Shown piece after piece: positions 35,591 to 44,446 of a stretch of 64,000 bases of DNA. Position 1 is the stretch's first letter. Each line of letters starts with the position of its first letter. Made by a program: the position numbers and the translations under genes. This DNA is from Varunaivibrio sulfuroxidans (lineage in GTDB: Bacteria > Pseudomonadota > Alphaproteobacteria > Rhodospirillales > Magnetovibrionaceae), in NCBI RefSeq assembly GCF_029318635.1, contig NZ_CP119676.1, positions 124,001 to 188,000 on the forward strand, given 5' to 3'. Under the pieces are notes generated by a model. It made no database searches, was not told where the DNA came from, and saw only the letters and a program-made list of their open reading frames with translations.

Positions 35591-36126
35591 ATCTCCCCAA
35601 TACGATTTCCTTGTTGCGTCTGGCGTTGGTGCCTCTCGTGGTTTGGTTGATCCTGGAAAATATGATCTGGGAATCGTTTGGCGTTTTCGTTCTGGCCGGC
35701 GTTAGCGACGCCTTGGATGGCTTTATCGCCAAACAGTTCAATATGGAAACCGAATTGGGGAAGTATCTCGATCCCTTGGCCGACAAGGCGCTTTTGGTTT
35801 CGGTGTACGTCACGTTGGGACAGCAAGGTTATCTTGCGAGCTGGCTCGTTATCCTGGTGGTTTTTCGTGACGCCATGATTGTCGGTGGCGTGATTTTGTT
35901 CCAGACTCTGGAACAGGCCATGGCGATGCGCCCCTTGCTGATTAGCAAGGTCAACACCACGGCGCAAATCGTTCTGGCCGGCGTCGTGCTCGGTGGATAC
36001 GGGCTGAGTTGGGATCTGCACGGTTTTGTCGATATCCTGGCCTATATTGTCGGCGCGACGACGGCGGTTTCTGGGGTGGTCTATGTGATCAGGGCCTTTC
36101 GTCACGCCTCCGGTTTGGACGCGTAG
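35587..36126 (+). CDS. CDP-alcohol phosphatidyltransferase family protein
   Basis: 179 residues, start GTG overlapping the preceding stop. An integral membrane enzyme family that swaps CMP on CDP-activated lipids or alcohols for another alcohol. The signature D-G-x2-A-R-x8-G-x3-D-x3-D is present as DGFIAK...GKYLDPLAD but with lysine replacing the arginine. The start NLPNTISLLRLALVP is typical of PgsA-like members. The family member could be a phosphatidylglycerophosphate synthase or a cardiolipin synthase-like enzyme; the window does not decide. Confidence 0.88.
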   Translation: MNLPNTISLLRLALVPLVVWLILENMIWESFGVFVLAGVSDALDGFIAKQFNMETELGKYLDPLADKALLVSVYVTLGQQGYLASWLVILVVFRDAMIVGGVILFQTLEQAMAMRPLLISKVNTTAQIVLAGVVLGGYGLSWDLHGFVDILAYIVGATTAVSGVVYVIRAFRHASGLDA

Positions 36127-36154
36127 GGTGTATCGATCAAGGGTAAAGAGCGCC

Positions 36155-37267
36155 ATGAGGAAAGAAAAACAAATCGCCTTTTGGGTCGTCGGTCTCGCCG
36201 TCGCCATGGCTATTCTTTACATTCTCAGCAGCGTTCTCCTGCCGTTCGTCGCGGGACTCGCCATCGCCTATTTCTTCGACCCGCTAGCCGACCGCCTGGA
36301 ACGGTTGGGGATTTCGCGCGCCTTGTCCACCAGTGTGATATTGCTGTCCTTTTTCGTCATTGTCGGGGCGATCGGGATGGTCCTTTTTCCGCTTTTACAG
36401 GCGCAGGTCGTCGGTCTGATCGGGCGTTTGCCCGACATGATCAACACTTTCCATGCCTCGTTGCAGCAGTATATCTCCAGGCTTGAGCACGTCCTGCCGG
36501 TTGGGCAGATGGCGCGGATACAGACGTTCTTGCAAGGCTATACCGGCGATGCGATGAACTGGCTAAGCGGTCTTTTGCCGCAGGTCTGGGCCGGGGGTAA
36601 AGCGATCGTTAATCTGTTGTCGTTGATGGTGGTGATGCCCATGGTGGCTTTTTTCCTGCTGCGCGATTGGGATCATATCATCGCCATGCTCGACAGTCTG
36701 TTGCCCCGCGCCTCGGCGGACACCATTCGCCAGCAGATTCGCGAAATCGACAAGACCATCGCCGGGTTCGTTCGAGGACAGGCGATGGTCTGCGCCTCGT
36801 TAGGCGTGATCTATGGGATCGGCCTTAGCCTTGTCGGTCTCGAGTTCGGCCTGCTGATCGGTCTGGGCACCGGAGTTCTGACCTTCGTGCCCTACGTCGG
36901 CATGATGACCGGGGCCGTTATCGCCCTGAGCGTGGCGTTGGTGCAATTTTCCAATCCTGTTGATTTCTTGTTGGTGATCGGTGTGTTCGCCTTCGGGCAA
37001 ACGATCGACATCATGTTTTTGACGCCGAATTTTGTCGCCGGGCGGGTCAACCTCCACCCGGTTTGGGTCATTTTTTCCCTGATGGCGGGAGGGGCGATAT
37101 TTGGTTTTACCGGGGTTTTGTTGGGGGTTCCCGTGGCCGGCGCGATCGGGGTTTTGGTGCGCTTCGCTATCTCCAAGTACCGCACGAGTGCGCTTTATCT
37201 GCAAGGAGACGCCGCCGCGCTCACCGACGCCCACTCCGTCAAATCGACGCCGACGGAAAAAAACTGA
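36155..37267 (+). CDS. AI-2E family transporter (PerM-like permease)
   Basis: 370 residues with paired N-terminal spans, a central soluble loop (about 95-175) and a C-terminal block of spans. The family pattern is seen in LPFVAGLAIAYFFDPLADRLER, DKTIAGFVRGQAMVCASLGV and HPVWVIFSLMAGGAIFGFTGVLLGVPVAG, quoted here as separate short marks. Proposed substrates in the family range from autoinducer-2 to sodium/proton exchange, so none is assigned. The ATG at 36155 has an AAGGG upstream. hda begins four bases downstream of the stop. Confidence 0.9.
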   Translation: MRKEKQIAFWVVGLAVAMAILYILSSVLLPFVAGLAIAYFFDPLADRLERLGISRALSTSVILLSFFVIVGAIGMVLFPLLQAQVVGLIGRLPDMINTFHASLQQYISRLEHVLPVGQMARIQTFLQGYTGDAMNWLSGLLPQVWAGGKAIVNLLSLMVVMPMVAFFLLRDWDHIIAMLDSLLPRASADTIRQQIREIDKTIAGFVRGQAMVCASLGVIYGIGLSLVGLEFGLLIGLGTGVLTFVPYVGMMTGAVIALSVALVQFSNPVDFLLVIGVFAFGQTIDIMFLTPNFVAGRVNLHPVWVIFSLMAGGAIFGFTGVLLGVPVAGAIGVLVRFAISKYRTSALYLQGDAAALTDAHSVKSTPTEKN

Positions 37268-37270
37268 ACG

Positions 37271-37984
37271 ATGCCTCAACACACCCAACTCACCTTGGAT
37301 TTCGAACACCGCCCCTCCTTGAGCGGAGATGATTTTTTCGTCGCGCCGTGTAATCGCGAGGCCCTGGGCTGGGTCGAAAAATGGCCCGACTGGCCGGTCC
37401 CGGCGGTCATCATTCACGGTCCCCAGGGGTCGGGAAAGACCCATCTCGCCCAAGTGTTTCTCGGTCTTTACGGCGGCGCGTCGATCACCGCGTGCAAAAT
37501 GGCGCTAAGTGAACCGGACGTCTTGATTGACGCCCACCCCGCCCTGGTGCTGGAAAACGCGGATCGTTTCATCGTTCCCGAACTGGAGGCCGAAGTTTTT
37601 CATCTCTATAACTTGGCCAAGGAGTACGCCCGCCCGCTGTTGCTGACATCGCGCAAGCCGCCGTCGCAATGGGGGATCGGTCTGGCCGATTTGCGTTCCC
37701 GTTTGTTGGCGTCACCGGCGCCCAAGATCGGCGCGCCCGACGATATGTTGATGTCGGCTCTGGTAATGAAGCAATTCTCCGATCGTCAGATCCGTATCGA
37801 TGGCGACGTTCTGGCTTATTTGTTGACGCGAATGGAACGTTCCTTCGAGGGCGCGACGCGCCTGGTCGCGGCGATCGACCGCCACGCACTGCAACACCGG
37901 CGACGCATCACCGTGCCTCTGGTGCGCGAAGTCATCGAGGGATTGGAAGATGACGCCGGCGCGCATCGGGTTCTTGGGCGCTAG
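37271..37984 (+). CDS. hda: DnaA-related ATPase (HdaA/Hda family)
   Basis: 237 residues, a AAA+ protein homologous to the ATPase part of DnaA without its DNA-binding domain. The start HTQLTLDFEHRPSLSGDDFF, the P-loop HGPQGSGKTHLAQ, and a Walker B-like ALVLENADRF are visible. In Caulobacter HdaA works with the sliding clamp to stimulate DnaA-ATP hydrolysis after initiation; QLTLDF near the N-terminus resembles the clamp-binding motif QLxLxF. It is the last gene of the DUF2066 operon. Confidence 0.92.
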   Translation: MPQHTQLTLDFEHRPSLSGDDFFVAPCNREALGWVEKWPDWPVPAVIIHGPQGSGKTHLAQVFLGLYGGASITACKMALSEPDVLIDAHPALVLENADRFIVPELEAEVFHLYNLAKEYARPLLLTSRKPPSQWGIGLADLRSRLLASPAPKIGAPDDMLMSALVMKQFSDRQIRIDGDVLAYLLTRMERSFEGATRLVAAIDRHALQHRRRITVPLVREVIEGLEDDAGAHRVLGR

Positions 37985-38027
37985 GTTCCATAAATAGAAA
38001 CTCATAAATATGGACTAAGGAGGGGCG

Positions 38028-38807
38028 ATGGACCTCGATATTGCAGGCAAGGTGGCGCTGGTGTGCGGCGCATCGAAAGGATTGGGCAGGGCGGTGGCGC
38101 TGGCGTTGACCGAGGAGGGCGCGGAGGTCGTGATCAACGCGCGCACCGAGGCGACTTTGGCGCAAGCGGCGCGCGACATCGCGGAAAAAACCGGCAAGAC
38201 GCCACGGATTGTCGCCGCCGACGTCGCTACCGAGGAAGGTCGCTCCCGCATCCTGGCGGCCTGCCCCGAACCGGATATCTTGATCAACAACGCCGGCGGT
38301 CCGCCGCCGGGGGATTTTCGCGATTGGGATCGCGACGATTGGATCAAGGCCCTGGACACCAACATGCTCAGCGCGATTTTCCTGATCAAGGCGACGGTCG
38401 ATGGGATGATGGCGCGCGGTTTTGGGCGCATCGTCAATATTACCTCGGCCTCGGCCAAGGCGCCGATTGACATCTTGGGGTTGTCCAACGGCGCGCGTGG
38501 GGGACTGACCGGATTTATCGCCGGGTTGTCGCGCAAAACCGTGGGACGCGGGGTGACGATCAACAATCTGCTTCCCGGCGCCTTCGATACCGAGCGCCTG
38601 AACGCCAATCTGGCCAGCGCGGCCAAGACGCACGGCAAGACGCTCGAAGAGACGCATGGCGCGCGCATCGCCTCGATACCCGCCGGCCGGTTTGGCGATC
38701 CTTACGAATACGGGCAACTTTGCGCCTATCTTTGCAGTGCCCAGGCGGGGTATATCACGGGTCAGAATATACTAATCGACGGCGGGGCTTACCCCGGGAC
38801 TTTTTAA
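38028..38807 (+). CDS. SDR family oxidoreductase with atypical active site
   Basis: 259 residues. NAD(P)-binding GASKGLG and NNAG (residues 88-90 region) are normal and a serine is at about 140 (VNITSAS). Where classical SDRs have YxxxK the sequence is S153-N-G-A-R157 in GLSNGARGGL, so the catalytic tyrosine and lysine are both absent. A subgroup of SDRs annotated as 3-oxoacyl reductases carries a similar LSNxxR stretch. Activity may use another residue or be lost. It stands alone after hda, with GGAGGGG just before the ATG. Confidence 0.88.
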   Translation: MDLDIAGKVALVCGASKGLGRAVALALTEEGAEVVINARTEATLAQAARDIAEKTGKTPRIVAADVATEEGRSRILAACPEPDILINNAGGPPPGDFRDWDRDDWIKALDTNMLSAIFLIKATVDGMMARGFGRIVNITSASAKAPIDILGLSNGARGGLTGFIAGLSRKTVGRGVTINNLLPGAFDTERLNANLASAAKTHGKTLEETHGARIASIPAGRFGDPYEYGQLCAYLCSAQAGYITGQNILIDGGAYPGTF

Positions 38808-38889
38808 TCGCGGCTCGGAACGCCCGGGTGATGTTTTCAGACTTGGCCTTTCCGGATATGACTCCTTGGGCCGGGAGAAAGGAATTTTT

Positions 38890-39243
38890 ATGCGTAAAGT
38901 TACTTATTTTAGCGCCGGGACCGTAGCCGACTTCACGATTCCCGACGATCGATTTCAGGAATTTCTCAAGAGCGAGGGACAGTTCGAACGCTATGGCGAG
39001 GATGATTTGACCAAGGCGCGCGACGTTCTCGACGCCTTCATGGCCCGCGCGCGCGCGACCGCCGACGCCCACCACGGCGGCGCGGAAATTCTCGCCGCCT
39101 GCTTTATTTGGAATTTTTTCAATACCAATCCCGAGGAAGAACGCCTGATCACCGACGATATCGTGATTATCGATCTGGATGGGGACCTAAACACCGTCGA
39201 GTACGCCGCGGCGCGCGATATTCAGATCGAACCGGGGCATTGA
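38890..39243 (+). CDS. Conserved-looking hypothetical acidic protein
   Basis: 117 residues, ATG at 38890 with GAAAGGA upstream. No family recognised. The sequence is soluble and acidic (FTIPDDRFQEFLKSEGQFERYGEDD at the front, IDLDGDLNTVEYAA at the end), with two helices likely in the middle. No signal peptide. It stands alone between the SDR gene and the chemoreceptor, convergent with the latter. Confidence 0.7.
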   Translation: MRKVTYFSAGTVADFTIPDDRFQEFLKSEGQFERYGEDDLTKARDVLDAFMARARATADAHHGGAEILAACFIWNFFNTNPEEERLITDDIVIIDLDGDLNTVEYAAARDIQIEPGH

Positions 39244-39326
39244 GGCCTTCCAAGGAACCGCGCAATGTCCTGGGCGCGTCCTGGGTCTGATTACGTCTGT
39301 GCGCCCCGGGGATTGTAGTCCTTCGG

Positions 39327-41414
39327 TCAGCTTTGGGCGTATTTCATGGTTGACGCCAGGGTGTCGTAGACCGTCTCCCAGGAATCGCGCGCTTCGGGCG
39401 TAAACTGCGCGCCGAGAAAAGTCTCCAAAGTCCACATCAAGGATTCTTTGAAACTTTCATAATCGGCGGCGGAGATGTCGCCTTGGCCGTGTTTGCGACC
39501 TAATTCTTCGATGTCCGGCAACAACGTATCGACCCGGTCGAGATTGGCGACAATACTTTTTAACAACGACAACAGGCGCTGCGCTTGTTGCTGTGGGCCG
39601 AATTTGAACAGGTTCTCCAAATTTGGGTCGATTTCGAACAGGCGCCGGTAAAAACCATCGGCGACCGCATCGAAGTGCTCTTCTAGGAGGGCGAAGCTGG
39701 ATCGCACGGCGTTGATTTGCTCGATGCTGAAGGGACCTCGATTGAGGCTATCGTCTCGCGGAGCTTCGCTCATATCTCCGTCGGCGTCCGGCTGTGCTTT
39801 TCCCGCGACGCCCGGGTGGGCGTCGCGGGAAGGATGTGTGACGTCGGGTGGAGCTTGCGGCGATTCGGGTTGGCCGTCGGAAGGTGAGGGGTGAGGAAAG
39901 ACCCCGGAAGGCGCTTCGCGTTTCTTGCCGTCGTCATTGCGGCGCAGTTCGAACAAAAAAGCATCGACTTCACTTTTCAGACGCACGGATTGCTCCGACA
40001 GCGCGCTGGCCCGTTCGAGAACCTGATCCGCGGCGTTGCCGGACTCCTCGGACGTGGCGCCGACCGCGGCGATATGATCAGTGACGCTTTGGCTTGTTTT
40101 TCTTTGCTCATCAATGGCCTCGGCGAGAGTGGCTCCGATTTCATTGAGTTCGCGAATGGTTCCTCCAATCCCCTCGATGGCTTCGACCGCCTCATGGGTG
40201 GCGCTTTGAATGCCTCCAATTTGGGCGCTGATTTCCTCGGTCGCCTTGGCGGTTTGGGTCGCGAGATTCTTGACCTCCGAAGCGACGACCGCGAACCCTT
40301 TCCCGGCTTCTCCGGCGCGCGCCGCCTCGATGGTGGCGTTCAGGGCCAAGAGATTGGTTTGCGATGCGATGTCGTTGATTAAATTAACGACGTCACCGAT
40401 TTTTTTTGCCGCTTCGGCCAAGCCTTGAATCATCGTGTTGGAATGGTTGGCGTTTTCAACGGCTTGCGCCGTCAATTCCGTCGATCGCGTGACGTGTCGG
40501 GAAATTTCCTGAACCGAGGCGCTCAAATGCTGCGCCGCCTCTTCGACGCTTGAGGCTTGGCCTTGGGCCTCTTCGACCGTGTCGGCCATCGATATCGCGG
40601 TCGCCTGCAACGTTTCCGACGCATCGCCGACCTCGTTGACGACCGTGCCGATGTTTTGTTCGAAGGAATGCGCTTGCTCGACCCGCTTCGTAATCACGCT
40701 CCACGTCAGCATGGCCCCGGTGTAGACGCCGGCGTCGTCAAAGAAAGCGGAGACGCGGAGATCCAATGTCTCTTCGCCGAGCGTGATCGTCGCATGATGT
40801 GGTAGGTTCGCGGGATCGCTTAGGATGGCGCGCTGGTGGGATGGGTTTTTATGGAAAATATCAATGCATTGGCCGACAATATTCTCGGCCTTGCAAGGGA
40901 GTAGGTGTTCCAAGTCGCGCAGCGTCTCGATGCTGGTGGCGTTGGCGTAGGTGATGGCGAAGGTTGCGATGTCGATCGCCATGACGTTGATCGGCATCTG
41001 TTCGAGCATCCGCTGCAAGGGAGGGGGGGCGACATCCTCTGCGCCCGGCGTGTCGGTGTGCGCCCACGTCATCATGGGGGCGATATAGCGCCCGGCGTCG
41101 TCGCGCAGTGCGCTGAAAACGAGGTTCAGGCATTTTTCGCCGAGGGTGACGCGGACCTGTTGGGGAAGTTGCGCTTCTCCGCCCCCGCGGATGCGTCGAA
41201 TTTCCTGAATATCGCCGAGAAAATCGATGGACCGTCCGATCATTTTATCGGGTTTTTCGGGAAAGAGGTGTTGCAACCCCTCGAACGTGCGCCGACCGGC
41301 TTCGTTCATGTAACGGATGCACAAATCACGGGGATCGAGAACCATGACGCCGACCGGCATGTGTCCGATCATGGACTCGAAGTGCTTCGTCTTTAAAAGG
41401 CGGGAGCGCAGCAT
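39327..41414 (-). CDS. Cytoplasmic PAS-PAS chemoreceptor with C-terminal globin domain
   Basis: 695 residues with no membrane span. Two PAS-like domains (about 15-125 and 135-255; [20 protein letters not shown] and [20 protein letters not shown]), a methyl-accepting signalling domain with hairpin tip [18 protein letters not shown] (near 360-380), a Pro/Asp-rich linker (about 505-560), then a globin of 133 residues. The globin has FYRRLFE (Tyr at B10), ENLFKFG, and His642 in GRKHGQ as proximal ligand, as in Vitreoscilla haemoglobin. Known globin-coupled sensors put the globin first. The ATG at 41414 has AAGGAAGG upstream. Likely senses oxygen, NO or redox state; role in taxis is inferred. Confidence 0.9.
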   Translation of the reverse strand: MLRSRLLKTKHFESMIGHMPVGVMVLDPRDLCIRYMNEAGRRTFEGLQHLFPEKPDKMIGRSIDFLGDIQEIRRIRGGGEAQLPQQVRVTLGEKCLNLVFSALRDDAGRYIAPMMTWAHTDTPGAEDVAPPPLQRMLEQMPINVMAIDIATFAITYANATSIETLRDLEHLLPCKAENIVGQCIDIFHKNPSHQRAILSDPANLPHHATITLGEETLDLRVSAFFDDAGVYTGAMLTWSVITKRVEQAHSFEQNIGTVVNEVGDASETLQATAISMADTVEEAQGQASSVEEAAQHLSASVQEISRHVTRSTELTAQAVENANHSNTMIQGLAEAAKKIGDVVNLINDIASQTNLLALNATIEAARAGEAGKGFAVVASEVKNLATQTAKATEEISAQIGGIQSATHEAVEAIEGIGGTIRELNEIGATLAEAIDEQRKTSQSVTDHIAAVGATSEESGNAADQVLERASALSEQSVRLKSEVDAFLFELRRNDDGKKREAPSGVFPHPSPSDGQPESPQAPPDVTHPSRDAHPGVAGKAQPDADGDMSEAPRDDSLNRGPFSIEQINAVRSSFALLEEHFDAVADGFYRRLFEIDPNLENLFKFGPQQQAQRLLSLLKSIVANLDRVDTLLPDIEELGRKHGQGDISAADYESFKESLMWTLETFLGAQFTPEARDSWETVYDTLASTMKYAQS

Positions 41415-41646
41415 TGGTACCTTCCTTGCCCGGTTGTAGCCCATCATCGCATAGGGCCGGAGCCGATTTGAGTGTCGTCATGTGCGATTTCCCCCTGTGC
41501 CGCGGCGGTCCAAAACGACCCTCCGGAAATCGTTCATTCCCTTCCCTAATTCAGCCTGTATCGGCACGAAAAGGCGCGAACGGCGTAAGGATTGCATCCT
41601 TTTATGTTGAGCGCATAGCCCGGAATACAATATTTTTCATGGTAAT

Positions 41647-42048
41647 CTAGGGTCAGGACCTCTTAATCTGATGCGTCTGGCGGAGATGAATTTAAGTGTG
41701 GGTTAGGCGGAGAACCCGCCGCAATGGTCCTCATTGCAAGGGTTTTCCAACGACATCCGCGCTTAAATTCATCCCGTCCCGTAGGGATTTGTGAAAAATG
41801 CCCCAAGAACGTCGTCGAAGACTTTTGAAAGTGAACGGTACTTCCGGCAAGTCTTCTCCTAGTGGTTTGAGTTTAACATTTGAGTCCGATGCAATTGGAC
41901 ACAAATGTGTGAAGAAATCAAACTGCAACAAAAAGATAGATAGTGGTCGGCCCGATGGTTCGCGAGAGCGAAACGTCGGAGTCGATCCACTAGGTCTGTG
42001 ACATTTTTGACAAACCAGATACATCAGATTAAGAGGTCCTGACCCTAG
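41647..42048. repeat. Nested-palindrome element with 27-bp terminal inverted repeats
   Basis: The ends ctagggtcaggacctcttaa... at 41647-41673 and 42022-42048 are perfect inverted copies of 27 bases. Inside is a second 12-bp inverted repeat, gatgaatttaag at 41685-41696 against 41762-41773, and the second copy of the 135-bp element at 41859-41993. The left end shares gatgcgtctggcgg with the palindromes at 23915 and 57588. No transposase frame fits. It may be a non-autonomous mobile element or an IS remnant. Confidence 0.85.
41859..41993. repeat. 135-bp dispersed element, copy 2
   Basis: Same length and 133 of 135 positions equal to the copy at 27491-27625, in the opposite orientation. Both copies begin and end with ctag. 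Here it sits inside the 402-bp element at 41647-42048. Confidence 0.88.
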
Positions 42049-42282
42049 CGACTGTACCGTAGGTGTCGGTCTTCTTTCATGACACGGGGGGCGTGAAAGC
42101 TTAATATCTCATGGCGGAAAAGAGACTTTTGGTGGAAATGGAACTTTCGCCCCAAAAAAGAAGCGACCCCCTCGTGGCCTGGGGCCGCCGCGGGGACGGG
42201 AAAGTATTCGACGGTGAGGACGGCGGCCTTTTTGAGGCGTCTACAGGGCCTATTGGAAGCGTGGAACGTATGGGATTTTGAT

Positions 42283-44439
42283 GTGAATGTCTTGACGAAG
42301 GATGAAACTCAGACGCCGGATTTGACCTCCATCGCGCGTTTTTTTAATCGGGAACTGTCGTGGTTGGCCTTCAATACCCGCGTTTTGGAAGAGGCTGATA
42401 ATAAAAAACATCCCCTTTTGGAGCGGGTCCGGTTTTTGTCGATTTCATCGGCCAACCTCGATGAATTTTACATGGTGCGCGTCGCCGGCTTGAAAGGACA
42501 GGTCCGCGCCGGGATCGCCTCGGTCAGTCAGGATGGATTGAACGCGGCCCAGCAGCTTGAGGCGATCCACGAAGAAGTCCGCCGCCTGATGCAGGCGCAA
42601 CACGACACTTGGGGAAATTTGCGTCGGGAGCTTCTCGGGGAGGGGATACACGTCCTGAAAGAGCGTGACCTCAGCGCGCGCGAACATGAATGGCTCGATA
42701 AATATTTCATGGATCACCTATTCCCGGTGCTTACGCCTCTGGCGATCGACCCGGCCCACCCGTTTCCGTTCATTCCCAATCTGGGGTTTTCCTTGGTGAT
42801 GTTGCTACAGGAAGAGAAATCGAGCGAGATGTTGCGGGCGCTCATTCCCGTGCCCCATCTGGTCGAACGCTTCGTGCGCCTGCCCAGTCGGCAAATCCGT
42901 TTTATCCCCATCGAACGGGTTATCGGTTTATTTCTGGATCGCTTGTTTCCCGGCTTTAAAGTCGTCGAATTGGCTAATTTCAGGGTGATACGCGACAGCG
43001 AAATGGAAATTGACGAGGAGGCCGAAGATCTGGTGCGCACCTTCGAATCCGCACTCAAGCGCCGTCGCCGCGGATCGGTCATCCGTCTTGGGTTCAACGA
43101 CGATATTTCCGCAGAACTGCGCGACATGGTGATGAGTGAATTCGGGGTTGATGATAACGCGACATTCCCTGTCGAAGGCATCTTGGGGTTGGTCGATATC
43201 AAGCAGTTGATCGTTTCCGAGCGTCCCGACCTTTTGTTTGAGTCGTTCAATCCTCGGTTTCCCGAACGGGTGCGGGATTTTGGCGGCGACGTCTTCGCCG
43301 CGATCCGCAAAAAGGATCTAATAGTCCACCATCCCTATGAAAGTTTCGATGTCGTGGTGCAGTTCGTGCGCCAGGCAATGAACGATCCGCAGGTGGTTGC
43401 GATCAAGCAGACCCTTTACCGCACAAGTAACGATTCACCGATCGTCGCCGCGCTGATCGAGGCGGCCGAGGCGGGGAAAACGGTAACCGCGATGGTCGAA
43501 TTGAAGGCGCGCTTCGATGAAGAAGCGAATATTCGTTGGGCGCGCGACTTGGAGCGGGCGGGAGTCCAGGTGGTTTACGGTTTCATGGATAAAAAAATTC
43601 ACGCCAAGGTGAACTTGATCGTTCGCCGAGAGGGGAAAATGCTTCGTTCGTACGTGCATTATGGTACGGGGAACTATCACCCGATCACGGCCAAGATTTA
43701 CACCGATCTGTCTTTTTTCACGTGCGATCCGCAATTGTGTCAAGATGCGTCGCGCTTGTTCAATTATATGACGGGATATGCGCAACCCATGGCGATGCAA
43801 AAGCTCGTGTTTTCGCCGTTGACGCTGCGCAGTACGTTGCTGGAGCTTATCGACGTTGAAATCGCTAACGCCAAGGCGGGCAAACCCGCGGCGATTTGGG
43901 TCAAGGTTAATTCTCTCGTCGATCAATTATTGATCGATGCCCTATACCGCGCGTCCTGCGCCGGAGTCCAGATCGACATGATCATTCGGGGAATATGCTG
44001 TCTTCGCCCGGGGATTAAGGATTTATCGGAAAATATTCGGGTGAAAAGTATCGTCGGGCGTTTTTTGGAGCATTCCCGCATCATGTGCTTCGCCAACGGT
44101 CACGAGATGCCGTCACGTAACGCCAAGGTTTATATTTCCTCCGCCGATTGGATGCAGCGAAATTTGGATCGCCGCATCGAATCCCTGGTGCCGATCGAAA
44201 ATCCCACTGTCCATCGCCAGGTGATGGACGAAATCATGGAGGTCAGTTTTCGCGATGAGGGGCAGTCCTGGGTGTTGGACGGCGATGGTCGGTACGTCCG
44301 CGTGGACGATAGCGGTGACGGCTTCAACGCGCACACCTATTTCATGACCAACGCCAGTTTATCGGGTATGGGACACACCGCCAAGAAGGGACGTAGGCCC
44401 CGCAAGTCATCCGCCGCCAAATCAGCCATGAAACCGTGA
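42283..44439 (+). CDS. ppk: Polyphosphate kinase 1
   Basis: Synthesises polyphosphate from ATP through a phosphohistidine. The N-domain start [19 protein letters not shown], the [16 protein letters not shown] stretch, the phosphorylated-His segment VHYGTGNYH (histidine codon at 43657), and the second HKD-like region [20 protein letters not shown] are present. The start is uncertain: I used GTG 42283, preceded by GGGA; a GTG at 42214 would add 23 residues lacking family similarity. ppx follows seven bases after the stop, so the synthetic and degrading enzymes share an operon. Confidence 0.93.
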   Translation: MNVLTKDETQTPDLTSIARFFNRELSWLAFNTRVLEEADNKKHPLLERVRFLSISSANLDEFYMVRVAGLKGQVRAGIASVSQDGLNAAQQLEAIHEEVRRLMQAQHDTWGNLRRELLGEGIHVLKERDLSAREHEWLDKYFMDHLFPVLTPLAIDPAHPFPFIPNLGFSLVMLLQEEKSSEMLRALIPVPHLVERFVRLPSRQIRFIPIERVIGLFLDRLFPGFKVVELANFRVIRDSEMEIDEEAEDLVRTFESALKRRRRGSVIRLGFNDDISAELRDMVMSEFGVDDNATFPVEGILGLVDIKQLIVSERPDLLFESFNPRFPERVRDFGGDVFAAIRKKDLIVHHPYESFDVVVQFVRQAMNDPQVVAIKQTLYRTSNDSPIVAALIEAAEAGKTVTAMVELKARFDEEANIRWARDLERAGVQVVYGFMDKKIHAKVNLIVRREGKMLRSYVHYGTGNYHPITAKIYTDLSFFTCDPQLCQDASRLFNYMTGYAQPMAMQKLVFSPLTLRSTLLELIDVEIANAKAGKPAAIWVKVNSLVDQLLIDALYRASCAGVQIDMIIRGICCLRPGIKDLSENIRVKSIVGRFLEHSRIMCFANGHEMPSRNAKVYISSADWMQRNLDRRIESLVPIENPTVHRQVMDEIMEVSFRDEGQSWVLDGDGRYVRVDDSGDGFNAHTYFMTNASLSGMGHTAKKGRRPRKSSAAKSAMKP

Positions 44440-44446
44440 TGACCGA

